Shown here: positions 1 through 6,319 of the stretch, piece by piece | Numbering within the stretch: the first letter of the stretch is position 1 | Layout of the letters: each line of letters begins with the position of its first letter | DNA from: Bdellovibrionales bacterium | Lineage (GTDB): Bacteria; Bdellovibrionota; UBA2361; JAGRAS01 | Direction: 5' to 3' | Assembly (NCBI GenBank): GCA_020434465.1 | Contig: JAGRAS010000102.1 | Span: 1 to 6,369, forward strand | Length of the DNA stretch: 6,369 bases | Program-made: the position numbers and the translations under genes | Notes under the pieces: generated by a model | Databases searched by the model: none | Seen by the model: only the letters and a program-made list of their open reading frames with translations | Told to the model about the DNA's origin: nothing

Positions 1-1170
1 TATTTGAATTCTATTATATATTCTTTCTGCTTGCTCTTGAGTAGTCACCTCAGCTAACTCTTTTGGCACTGACTTTATTAACATATAGAGGCCTAAAACA
101 TCCAATCTTCGTGGTTTTAAAAGAGCAGTAAAATCATCTCTAGTTAACTGAATAAAAGTTTCACTTATTTTTTTTAATCGATCATGATTTTCTTCAGCCA
201 TTTTTTTCTCAAGCGGATCTTCACAACTATCGAGAGGATTTCCAATCGAAATCGTATGCAATACAGCATCACCCTGAGGTCTCCCAATAATTCGAGACTG
301 CCCATCAGTCACAAGCAATATATCTACCCTAGTTGGCACGCTATCTTTTGAATCTATATCGTCCTTTGCGGTCTGTTCTAATGCTCTCTGTATGCTTGTT
401 TCACCATCATTTCTTAAGCGGAGCAACTTTTGAACAATCCGGTGAAATGCATCAGCATCTCTCCCCTTTACTAGCGAACCAACTTCTGAATTGAAAGGTC
501 TGAAATGCAGCTCAATTGAGCTTAGAAATGCATTATGCATAAATGAAATCTGTGAACCACGCGCAATAATTCCACGCTGATCTTTATCGTTCATTGAACT
601 GGAAATATCTAATAAGGCTTTTGCTTTTGGTATACTAAAATCAGATCTTAATTTCTCTGTAGTATCATCAATTAAATTTCTCTTATTTTCAGGATTATCT
701 GTTTTTCTCTCATAAAATACATCTCTTGATAGTTCTCTCGAATTTAACCTTCTTAAAAACTCAAGTGGAGCTACATCTAAAAGCAAAAATTGGTCTCTGT
801 GAATGAGCGGAAGCTCATCAGCGCTTTCGATCATTCCAAAATCCATATTATCACTAGGTACTCTAGAGTCTTTAAACCTAGGCTCTGTTTCAGGAACTGA
901 CGCCTGCGTATTTGATTTTAATTTCCACTGTTCATTTTGACTGCTTCTATCTTTACCGGCAAAAATTTTTAGACTTTCAATCCGACTTCCGATATTTCTT
1001 GCTACAATAAACATCAAAGCCTGATCTAGATTTAAGTCTCCTAAATCTAAAACTCCACAAACACCAAGGAATGTTTGCAAAGGATAAGGATCTCTAGAAG
1101 CAAGAGCTTCTAAGTGCTCCTCAGGAGAAATCAGCCAATTATGCTCAAGAACAACTTGTTTTATTTCCAT
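1..1170 (-). CDS. VWA-domain (MIDAS) protein, partner of the adjacent MoxR-type ATPase; C-terminus outside the window
   Basis: This reading frame starts at ATG 1170-1168 and stays open for 390 codons to the left edge, so the start is present and the stop is missing. Residues 1-80 look helical and hydrophobic in patches. Residues about 85-120 are a polar, proline- and serine-containing linker. From about 183 to 345 there is a VWA fold with a complete metal-ion-dependent adhesion site: DISSS with Asp188, Ser190 and Ser192, Thr258 in DGETS, and Asp289 in LLVTDG. No signal peptide or membrane segment is evident, so a cytoplasmic location is inferred. The ATG overlaps the TAA of the upstream ATPase gene by one base, which suggests translational coupling. 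VWA proteins encoded next to MoxR ATPases, such as ViaA beside RavA, act as adaptors or co-factors of the ATPase. That role is inferred here; the domain assignment is strong, while the specific family and target are unknown. Confidence 0.9.
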   Translation of the reverse strand, partial: MEIKQVVLEHNWLISPEEHLEALASRDPYPLQTFLGVCGVLDLGDLNLDQALMFIVARNIGSRIESLKIFAGKDRSSQNEQWKLKSNTQASVPETEPRFKDSRVPSDNMDFGMIESADELPLIHRDQFLLLDVAPLEFLRRLNSRELSRDVFYERKTDNPENKRNLIDDTTEKLRSDFSIPKAKALLDISSSMNDKDQRGIIARGSQISFMHNAFLSSIELHFRPFNSEVGSLVKGRDADAFHRIVQKLLRLRNDGETSIQRALEQTAKDDIDSKDSVPTRVDILLVTDGQSRIIGRPQGDAVLHTISIGNPLDSCEDPLEKKMAEENHDRLKKISETFIQLTRDDFTALLKPRRLDVLGLYMLIKSVPKELAEVTTQEQAERIYNRIQI

Positions 1171-2561
1171 TATTCAAAAAGTTTACTTTCTGCATCAAAA
1201 GAAAATATACTCATTTTTTCGGTAATATATTGAACACACTCATCTCTATATTCTTTAACTGATTCATGATTAATATTTAGTTCTTTTATTTTTTTTAAAA
1301 ACTTTCCAAATGTTAAAGTAGTGTCAGTTGCCAAGTGTAGAAACTTTTTTATTCTCTCAACCAATGTCCTGTCTAAACTCACCCCTTGTAATCTTAACAT
1401 AAAAGTTTCATCAACAAGATCTACTGCCTCTTCAAGTGCTTTAATTGCACCAATATCATTATTAGTAAAAACATTCCTTTGTGATAAAACTTTTTTAACA
1501 GCTGAATCAAAAGCTGACTGACTTTTCTCACAATAAACTCGCGAAATCAGGTATCGTAAATCTAGCAAGTCATATGCTGTCACTGTCGATCTCCCTCTTA
1601 ACAAAGCTGTAGCATTGAGATGGTTAATCGCCTTAGCTGAAGTTCTGTTGGTCACAGGAAAGTAGTTAAATTCAGCTTCTTTCTGTTTGCTTTGAATCTG
1701 CTCTTCGTATTCCCTAATAAGAAGGTTTTTCAAAAACCTGATTTCAGGCGGAGTAGTAATTTTTAACTCCGGAACTTTGCCTGTTGCTATTTCTGTTAAA
1801 TATAAAAGTTGTTGATAGTCAAAAAAATCAGCCCTATCAAGATGTACATTCCCACGATGCTCATTAAACGTGCGATCTACAGCATTACGCTCAACAAACT
1901 GACTGCTTGATGGAACTGTCGATTGGTACAGCCAGCGATCACTAAAAGCTTCTAACTCCTGACCTTCAACAAATCTATTTGTTGTTGCAATTGCTGTATG
2001 TAGTTTTGCATCTTCCTCTTGTTGACCCTTACTAAATTTTCTCTCGTGAAAAACTCCATGTAAGGATCTTAAAAGCCACATATTAGCATCTAATAACTCA
2101 TCTAAACGGGCAAATCTGGCATCAACTATTGAACCAGCTAAATTTCTTATGACAGAACCCTCTTTTAGCTTATCTAGTATTGGAGATCCAAATACCTCAT
2201 CCTCACGAGTCGTTCTACTAAATTGCATGCTAAAAACTGATTCTCCTGGGAAAATTCTAAATAGAGCATCAGAATACAAAGACTTACCTCTCCCGGGCCC
2301 AGATATTATTAACTGATGCTCAGCTGTTAATAAGGCATATTGCGATTGCCGCAACAAACTTTCACGATTTCGAATGAATCTAGAAATACCAAATAATGAC
2401 TTATTAAATTGGGCTACTAGCTCTTGAATTTCCCAAGTCTTTCTTAGGTCTTGTATTTTTTGCTTTTCAGCCTCTAATCTATCAGAGATCTGAGTTGAAC
2501 CTAGATCGATATCTTCTGAAACTGATTCCTCTGGTTTAGGCGTTAAAGATTGAGATGTCAT
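1170..2561 (-). CDS. MoxR/RavA-like AAA+ ATPase
   Basis: The 463-residue protein has a polar N-terminus with a charged, probably coiled helix (about 21-50), then a MoxR-type AAA+ core. The P-loop is SGPGRGKS (Ser87 to Ser94, Lys93). A family-typical segment SRTTREDEVFGSP (115-127) follows, then Walker B with Asp154-Glu155 in ARLDELLDAN, HERKF (172-176), sensor 1 Asn195 in IATTN, and a likely arginine finger Arg209 in FSDRW. The lid domain is recognisable at VTNRTSAKAINHL (303-315, Arg306 a probable sensor 2) and GRSTVTAYDLLDL (323-335). A helical tail of about 120 residues follows. MoxR ATPases are chaperone-like remodelling machines, often for assembly or metal insertion in a partner complex. 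The VWA gene downstream overlaps by one base, so the two products probably act together. The first P-loop glycine is replaced by Ser87. The start is the only ATG before the P-loop, and an in-frame TAA lies a short way upstream. No good Shine-Dalgarno precedes it. The family call is firm; the substrate is unknown. Confidence 0.92.
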   Translation of the reverse strand: MTSQSLTPKPEESVSEDIDLGSTQISDRLEAEKQKIQDLRKTWEIQELVAQFNKSLFGISRFIRNRESLLRQSQYALLTAEHQLIISGPGRGKSLYSDALFRIFPGESVFSMQFSRTTREDEVFGSPILDKLKEGSVIRNLAGSIVDARFARLDELLDANMWLLRSLHGVFHERKFSKGQQEEDAKLHTAIATTNRFVEGQELEAFSDRWLYQSTVPSSSQFVERNAVDRTFNEHRGNVHLDRADFFDYQQLLYLTEIATGKVPELKITTPPEIRFLKNLLIREYEEQIQSKQKEAEFNYFPVTNRTSAKAINHLNATALLRGRSTVTAYDLLDLRYLISRVYCEKSQSAFDSAVKKVLSQRNVFTNNDIGAIKALEEAVDLVDETFMLRLQGVSLDRTLVERIKKFLHLATDTTLTFGKFLKKIKELNINHESVKEYRDECVQYITEKMSIFSFDAESKLFE

Positions 2562-2569
2562 AGCCCAGA

Positions 2570-2598
2570 ATTTTAAAATGATTTAAGTTCTTAATCAA
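2570..2598 (-). promoter_or_regulatory. Possible sigma70-type promoter for the ATPase/VWA operon
   Basis: On the minus strand, TTGATT (2598-2593) and TAAAAT (2575-2570) are separated by 17 bases and match the -35 and -10 consensus at 4 of 6 and 5 of 6 positions. Transcription would begin only a few bases before the ATG at 2561. With the poor Shine-Dalgarno there, this would give a leaderless or nearly leaderless mRNA. The region is AT-rich, so chance matches are easy; this is a weak prediction. Confidence 0.3.
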
Positions 2599-2674
2599 AA
2601 AAATAGAGCCTGAAAAACACGAAACAAGACAAGTTTAAGTCTGATTGTGTAACAAATTTAACATTTTCCCTAAC

Positions 2675-2703
2675 TTGAGTAAGAATCTAAGCAGCGCTAA
2701 CAT
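2675..2703 (+). promoter_or_regulatory. Weak promoter candidate for the small membrane-protein gene
   Basis: TTGAGT (2675-2680) and TAACAT (2698-2703) are 17 bases apart and each match the sigma70 consensus at 4 of 6 positions. If used, transcription would start near 2710 and give a leader of about 155 bases containing all three inverted repeats before the ATG at 2865. Another -10-like sequence, TATAAA (2847-2852), sits at the end of the large hairpin but has no matching -35. The prediction is speculative. Confidence 0.2.
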
Positions 2704-2715
2704 ATACACCTCGCA

Positions 2716-2740
2716 ATTGATTTGCCTGAGGCAAATCAAT
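2716..2740. repeat. Perfect 25-base palindrome (12-base arms, one central base)
   Basis: ATTGATTTGCCT (2716-2727) and AGGCAAATCAAT (2729-2740) are exact reverse complements around a single G at 2728. As DNA this is the size and symmetry of a dimeric regulator's operator. As RNA it would form a stem of about 11 bp with a three-base loop. It is the first of three inverted repeats in this block. No T-run follows it on either strand. Confidence 0.9.
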
Positions 2741-2761
2741 AAGGGGGCGTATTAGAGCCTG

Positions 2762-2776
2762 GCTAGCGAAGCTAGC
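2762..2776. repeat. Short hairpin, GCTAGC arms around GAA
   Basis: GCTAGC (2762-2767) is repeated at 2771-2776 with a GAA spacer. Because GCTAGC is self-complementary, the two copies are both a direct and an inverted repeat. In RNA they would make a 6-bp stem with a three-base loop, extendable by one G-T wobble. On its own it could be chance. Its position between the two stronger inverted repeats makes it worth recording. Confidence 0.55.
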
Positions 2777-2791
2777 TTAGACTTAGGGATA

Positions 2792-2850
2792 TATACCCCA
2801 GGCGCATTTGGAAACGCCGATCAGGCATTTTCAAATGCGCCTGGGGTATA
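2792..2850. repeat. 59-base imperfect hairpin with a perfect 19-bp outer stem
   Basis: TATACCCCAGGCGCATTTG (2792-2810) pairs perfectly with 2832-2850. Inside, 2811-2814 pairs with 2828-2831 including one G-T wobble. One C/A mismatch follows (2815, 2827), then GCC/GGC (2816-2818 with 2824-2826) closes a five-base loop GATCA. Each half can also fold on itself: GGCG/CGCC (2801-2804 with 2815-2818) on the left, and GCATTT/AAATGC (2825-2830 with 2833-2838) on the right. Alternative folds are therefore possible. The hairpin ends 14 bases before the ATG at 2865. It has no T-tract, so it is not a standard intrinsic terminator. It could be a cis-regulatory RNA element, a repetitive intergenic element, or a small mobile-element remnant. 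Confidence 0.9.
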
Positions 2851-2864
2851 AAAACTAGAGCAAA

Positions 2865-3323
2865 ATGATAAATTTAGATAAAAATAGGCACCAAGAAATA
2901 CCGACTAAGTTAGATAAATTTAGTTTCTCTTCACGCAGCCAAGCATTAAATTCCTCGCTGCCATTAGGTATTCTTTCTAAGGAAGCTTTAGCTATTACTA
3001 TATTTGGAATAGCTGTGTATCTTGCTGCTAAGGTCTATACTTTTGCTTGGTCTGCAAATCATGTAAATGCTGATAAAGAAACATTTGAAATTTTAAAGCA
3101 ATTAAGCAGCCAAGATACAAAGATTCAATTAGAGGCACTAAAAAAACTAGAGGAAATGTACGATGAGAATCGTCATGGTTATGACTGGACAATATTAAGA
3201 CACAGAGAAGCAATCTTAGATCCACTAGTTGCTAATGATAAAGAACTTGCTGCTAGAATTGAAAAACTAATTGTTAATTGCCGTGAACGTTACAAAAAAT
3301 ATGCAAAAAGTCGCGGGCTATAA
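2865..3323 (+). CDS. Hypothetical single-span membrane protein of 152 residues
   Basis: I do not recognise this protein. It begins with a polar, basic stretch of about 38 residues, has one clear hydrophobic span (about 40-63, starting EALAITIFGIAVYLAAKVY), and continues with a charged, helix-rich domain (about 70-150) that ends in a basic run of Arg, Tyr and Lys. Parts of the C-terminal domain (TFEILKQLSSQDTKIQLEAL) resemble an amphipathic helical or HEAT-like repeat, but that is only an impression. The ATG has only a weak GAG (2858-2860) as a possible Shine-Dalgarno, and the 59-base hairpin ends just upstream. The gene diverges from the MoxR/VWA pair and converges on secF. The composition looks like ordinary coding sequence and the antisense frame is short, so it is probably real. 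Its function is unknown. Confidence 0.75.
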   Translation: MINLDKNRHQEIPTKLDKFSFSSRSQALNSSLPLGILSKEALAITIFGIAVYLAAKVYTFAWSANHVNADKETFEILKQLSSQDTKIQLEALKKLEEMYDENRHGYDWTILRHREAILDPLVANDKELAARIEKLIVNCRERYKKYAKSRGL

Positions 3324-3374
3324 AAGTTAAAGAAAGATAAAAACAATGCAGCCTGAATTTTAACTCTTCGAATA

Positions 3375-4283
3375 CTACTTATGAATCTTAGCTAATTGCC
3401 TCATCTCCCAAGCTCTAGCTACAGGTGAAGCAATAAAAAAAGTTGAGTAAGTACCAACTATAATACCGATTACCAAAAAAAGACTTAAATCAGCGATTGC
3501 TCCACCACCAAATAGTAGTAAGGCTAGCGCAGAAAATAATGTAAGTAAGCTCGTGATAACAGTTCGTGAAAGAGTTGAGTTAATACTTCTATTTAATAAC
3601 TCATCTAGATCAAAAGACTTAGCTTTCATCATTTCTTCTCTAACACGGTCGAATACGATAATTGTATCATTAACCGAATAACCAACGATTGTTAATACTG
3701 CTGCAAGAGTGGCCATATTAATCATATGTCCACATGCTAGATAAATACCAATTCCAATAATGACATCATGAAACAAAGCAACTACTGCACCAAGCGCGAA
3801 AGAAAAGTCGAAGCGAAAAGAAATATAAATCAAGATACATATCAAACCAATAATTGTTGCAATAAGAGCATTTTTCCTAAGCTCTGCTCCAATTGTTGGG
3901 CCAACATAATCTGTTTGCAAAATCTTTACATCAGCAGATAAAAACTTACTAAGTGAATCTTTAACTTTTGATTTTATGGTTTCAGTTTCTTCAAGTGATC
4001 CTCCAAGCCTAATCGAATATTGACCATCAGCCTCTTCAAAACTTTGAACGATAGCTCCGGAAATATCTGCTGTTTTTAAAGCTGAACGGATATTCTCGCT
4101 ACTTGCTGAACTAGGAACCTGCACGACTATTGCATGACCACCTTTATAATCAATTCCATATTTATCTTCACCACGCGACACCCAGATGTAAATTGAAGCA
4201 ATAGCCAAAACAAAAGAAAGTAATAAAGCAAATTTACTTTTACCAATAAAATCAATTTTTAAATCTGAAGATATAAGTTCCAT
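3375..4283 (-). CDS. secF: Protein translocase subunit SecF
   Basis: This 302-residue inner-membrane protein is the SecF half of the SecDF complex, which uses the proton motive force to help pull preproteins through SecYEG on the periplasmic side. It shows the expected layout: a first membrane span at about 17-35, a SecF-type GIDYKGG motif (43-49), a periplasmic domain to about 125, the VGPTIG junction (127-132), then five spans. The signature GYSVNDTIIVFDRVRE (201-216) carries Asp206. Arg240 lies in SINSTLSRTVITS. By alignment from memory these match the Asp and Arg known to be needed for proton transport in Thermus SecDF. It is last in the operon, 9 bases after secD. Length and motifs are normal and no truncation is seen. 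Confidence 0.97.
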   Translation of the reverse strand: MELISSDLKIDFIGKSKFALLLSFVLAIASIYIWVSRGEDKYGIDYKGGHAIVVQVPSSASSENIRSALKTADISGAIVQSFEEADGQYSIRLGGSLEETETIKSKVKDSLSKFLSADVKILQTDYVGPTIGAELRKNALIATIIGLICILIYISFRFDFSFALGAVVALFHDVIIGIGIYLACGHMINMATLAAVLTIVGYSVNDTIIVFDRVREEMMKAKSFDLDELLNRSINSTLSRTVITSLLTLFSALALLLFGGGAIADLSLFLVIGIIVGTYSTFFIASPVARAWEMRQLAKIHK

Positions 4284-4288
4284 TTTTT

Positions 4289-4294
4289 CTACCT
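4289..4294 (-). promoter_or_regulatory. secF ribosome binding site overlapping the secD stop
   Basis: On the minus strand AGGTAG lies five bases before the secF ATG (its AGG is eight bases away), and its first two bases are the last two of the secD TAG stop (4295-4293). A ribosome finishing secD covers this site, which favours coupled translation of the two subunits. Confidence 0.6.
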
Positions 4295-5849
4295 AAATTG
4301 ACAAGCCTTTTTTTCCTGTAAGCGGGAAAAGATCAAAAATCAATCGCGACGCGAATGTAGCACAATAAAGCGTACTTAAAATTCCGATTGAAAGCGTAAC
4401 TGCAAATCCTCTAATAGGACCTGTGCCGAAATAATACAATATCAAGCCTGTTAAAAGAGTAGTTAAGTTAGAGTCAACAATGGCACTAAATGCCTTATCG
4501 AATCCTAACTTCACAGCCGCATCTCTTGTTGAGCCATTCCTTACTTCCTCACGGATTCTTTCGAAAATAATTACATTGGCATCCACGGCCATACCAATTG
4601 TCAGCGCTAAGCCAGCTAAACCAGGTAGCGTAAGAGTTGCTCCAAAGGCAGAAAGCGCAGCCATTACTAAAAGCAAGTTTAGTAACAGTGAAAGGCAAGC
4701 TACTGCTCCAGACTTTCCATAATATATAAGCATAAAAATAATAATTGCGATAAAGCCAATTAATATCGCCTTAATCCCTTTCTCAATGGATTCTTGGCCA
4801 AGAGTAGGACCAACCGTTCTTTCTTCGAGTACATTAAGTGGTGCAGGTAAGGCTCCAGCTCTTAGAACTACTGCAAGCTGCTTTGCTTCTTCTAGACCCA
4901 TATTCCCACCAGAAATGCTAGCACTTCCGCCAGCAATTCTTTCACGAATAACTGGGTTAGAGTAAACAACACCATCTAAAATTATAGCTAACTGCCTACC
5001 AACATTTTCTCCTGTTATTTTAGCAAAAGTTCTCGATCCTTCAGAAGTAAACCTAAGATTTACATCAACCTGCCCTCTTTGAATTCCAACACGCGCATCA
5101 TCAACAGCATCTCCGGTCATTGATGAAAAATCTTCAACCGAAATTGGCGCACCTGAACGATCCTTTAAAGAGACAGATCCAGAAGATCCTGGTTTAGGCA
5201 AAAATCTAAATTCTAACTTGGCAACAGAGCCTACAACTTTCTTGACTGATTCAATATCAGAGACACCAGGCATTTGTAACAAGATTCTTTTTTCGCCGAC
5301 TTTTTGAATCGTTGGCTCAGCTACGCCAAACTGATCCACACGATTTCGTAAAGTTTCAATCGCCTGCAATACAGACTCTGACTCTGTAGCCTGATTATCA
5401 GCCTCAGATGACTTATATACCAACAACACATCCGTGCTCAGGCCATCTTGCTTTTCTAGCTTAGGATATTCTGTACGCATAAAATCAATGGTTTTTTGAG
5501 TACTGCGATTACTAAGCAATGATATTTCTAGCTGTAGATTTTCGCCAACAACAGCACGTTTTACAGGGATTTTTTGCTGCCTCAATTCTGAGCGAATACT
5601 ATTAGCTAGGCCTTGTAGCTTACTCTTAACAGCTTCTTTAGTTTGAACTTCATATACAAGATGCACACCTCCACTAAGGTCTAGTCCTAGAGAAATGGGT
5701 TTTGATATCCAGTTATCTGAAAAACTATCTTTAAAAAAAGTAGGAATCAAAAATAACAGTGCAATTAAAAACACAGCTACAAAGGTAATTATTCTGCCGC
5801 GATTTAAAGATAAGTTATGACGAGATAAGCTCTTTGTTGATGAATTCAT
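4293..5849 (-). CDS. secD: Protein translocase subunit SecD
   Basis: This 518-residue inner-membrane protein is the larger partner of SecF in the accessory Sec translocase. A first span (about 20-37) is followed by the conserved LGLDLSGGVHLVYEV (54-68) and a large periplasmic region (to about 355), including DDARVGIQRGQVDVNLRF (250-267), LDGVVYSNPVI (291-301) and VLRAGALPAPL (328-338). The junction ERTVGPTLGQESI (343-355) leads into five further spans. The signature GMAVDANVIIFERIREE (419-435) holds Asp423, which corresponds to an Asp known to be essential for proton-coupled function in Thermus SecDF. It lies 11 bases after yajC and 9 bases before secF, with a strong Shine-Dalgarno. Size and motifs fit the usual stand-alone bacterial SecD, as opposed to a SecDF fusion. 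Confidence 0.98.
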   Translation of the reverse strand: MNSSTKSLSRHNLSLNRGRIITFVAVFLIALLFLIPTFFKDSFSDNWISKPISLGLDLSGGVHLVYEVQTKEAVKSKLQGLANSIRSELRQQKIPVKRAVVGENLQLEISLLSNRSTQKTIDFMRTEYPKLEKQDGLSTDVLLVYKSSEADNQATESESVLQAIETLRNRVDQFGVAEPTIQKVGEKRILLQMPGVSDIESVKKVVGSVAKLEFRFLPKPGSSGSVSLKDRSGAPISVEDFSSMTGDAVDDARVGIQRGQVDVNLRFTSEGSRTFAKITGENVGRQLAIILDGVVYSNPVIRERIAGGSASISGGNMGLEEAKQLAVVLRAGALPAPLNVLEERTVGPTLGQESIEKGIKAILIGFIAIIIFMLIYYGKSGAVACLSLLLNLLLVMAALSAFGATLTLPGLAGLALTIGMAVDANVIIFERIREEVRNGSTRDAAVKLGFDKAFSAIVDSNLTTLLTGLILYYFGTGPIRGFAVTLSIGILSTLYCATFASRLIFDLFPLTGKKGLSI

Positions 5850-5856
5850 AATAAAA

Positions 5857-5862
5857 CTCCTT
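5857..5862 (-). promoter_or_regulatory. secD ribosome binding site overlapping the yajC stop
   Basis: AAGGAG on the minus strand is a near-ideal Shine-Dalgarno, seven bases before the secD ATG (5849-5847). Its first two bases belong to the yajC TAA stop (5863-5861). It confirms the secD start and points to translational coupling with yajC. Confidence 0.8.
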
Positions 5863-6259
5863 ACGCCGCCTTATCCGATTTCTTTATATCTGTAGTAAAT
5901 GATTTAAGAATATGGCTAGGCTCAAATTTAACTCTTGTATTATTTGAAATTTCTAGTAGTACGTGATCACTTTCTTTACCAGCAACTTTTGCAATAATAC
6001 CACCAGTTGTAACCACCATATCCCCTTTCTTTAGCCCTGAGATTAAGTTGCTATGTTCTTTCATCCTTGACTGTTGTGGTTTGATCACTAAAAAGTACCA
6101 AACAAAGAAAAGCATGATAAACATTGGTAACATTCTAGAGAGAGCTTGAACAAGACTTGGTTCCGATCCTGCCTCTTGTGCGAAGCAGACACTAACCAAG
6201 ACAAGATTAACAATGATTACAAAAAAAACGTTTAAAACTTGGGTTAGATACTTTTTCAT
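5861..6259 (-). CDS. yajC: Preprotein translocase subunit YajC
   Basis: YajC is a small inner-membrane protein that associates with SecD and SecF and is usually their operon neighbour, as here. The family signature is clear: a span at about 43-59 running into YFLVIKPQQSRMKEH (55-69), then GLKKGDMVVTTGGIIAKV (75-92) and TRVKFEPSHI (108-117), with a lysine-rich tail. At 132 residues it is longer than E. coli YajC (110). The extra length is an N-terminal hydrophobic segment MKKYLTQVLNVFFVIIVNLV continuing to CFA-QE (25-29), which looks like a cleavable signal peptide or an extra span. The start is supported by AGGA just upstream of the ATG (TAGGAAAAATG). Only a few alternative in-frame Met codons exist, and using one would remove the hydrophobic leader. 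Confidence 0.95.
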   Translation of the reverse strand: MKKYLTQVLNVFFVIIVNLVLVSVCFAQEAGSEPSLVQALSRMLPMFIMLFFVWYFLVIKPQQSRMKEHSNLISGLKKGDMVVTTGGIIAKVAGKESDHVLLEISNNTRVKFEPSHILKSFTTDIKKSDKAA

Positions 6260-6291
6260 TTTTCCTAAAATCTAATAAATTCCTAGACTTG

Positions 6292-6319
6292 GATATATCA
6301 TAAGCCCCCCAGATGGCAA
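6292..6319 (-). promoter_or_regulatory. Possible promoter of the yajC-secD-secF operon
   Basis: On the minus strand TTGCCA (6319-6314) and TATATC (6297-6292) are 16 bases apart and would place the transcript start roughly 25 bases before the yajC ATG, leaving room for its Shine-Dalgarno. The spacer contains a run of six G. The -10 match is modest. The operon may instead be read through from a gene beyond the right edge. Confidence 0.3.

Larger units (their letters stand above)
2562..2864. other. Divergent intergenic region with clustered inverted repeats
   Basis: No credible gene lies in these 303 bases between the divergently transcribed ATPase gene and the small membrane-protein gene. The half nearest the ATPase (2562-2700) is AT-rich, like the rest of the window, and carries the promoter candidates. 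The other half (about 2711-2850) is visibly richer in G and C and contains three inverted repeats, listed separately. None is followed by a run of T on either strand, so they do not look like intrinsic terminators, and both flanking genes point away from them. The block could be an intergenic repeat element, a set of operators, or a structured leader of the plus-strand gene. Confidence 0.7.

Noticed and set aside
1321..1521. Plus-strand reading frame of 66 codons
   Set aside because: It lies wholly inside the ATPase gene on the other strand, whose C-terminal domain is continuous there; it has no family features.
2792..2850. Large hairpin as an intrinsic terminator
   Set aside because: Neither strand has a T-run after the stem, and both neighbouring genes begin here, so no transcript from within the window needs to end at this point.
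2711..2850. CRISPR array, tRNA or known riboswitch in the intergenic block
   Set aside because: The repeats are inverted and differ from one another, with no regular direct repeat and spacer pattern; no cloverleaf or recognisable riboswitch core is present.
3028..3225. Minus-strand reading frame of 65 codons
   Set aside because: It is antisense to the 152-residue membrane-protein gene, which has the better composition and a coherent domain layout.
3322..3368. Possible bidirectional terminator between the convergent genes
   Set aside because: AAAGTTAAAG-like and TTTTAACT-like arms can pair over about seven bases, but they are AT-only apart from one G-C pair and the loop is about 27 bases, so the stem would be too weak for an intrinsic terminator.
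4480..4722. Plus-strand reading frame of 80 codons
   Set aside because: It is antisense to the conserved membrane region of secD, where the coding strand is beyond doubt.
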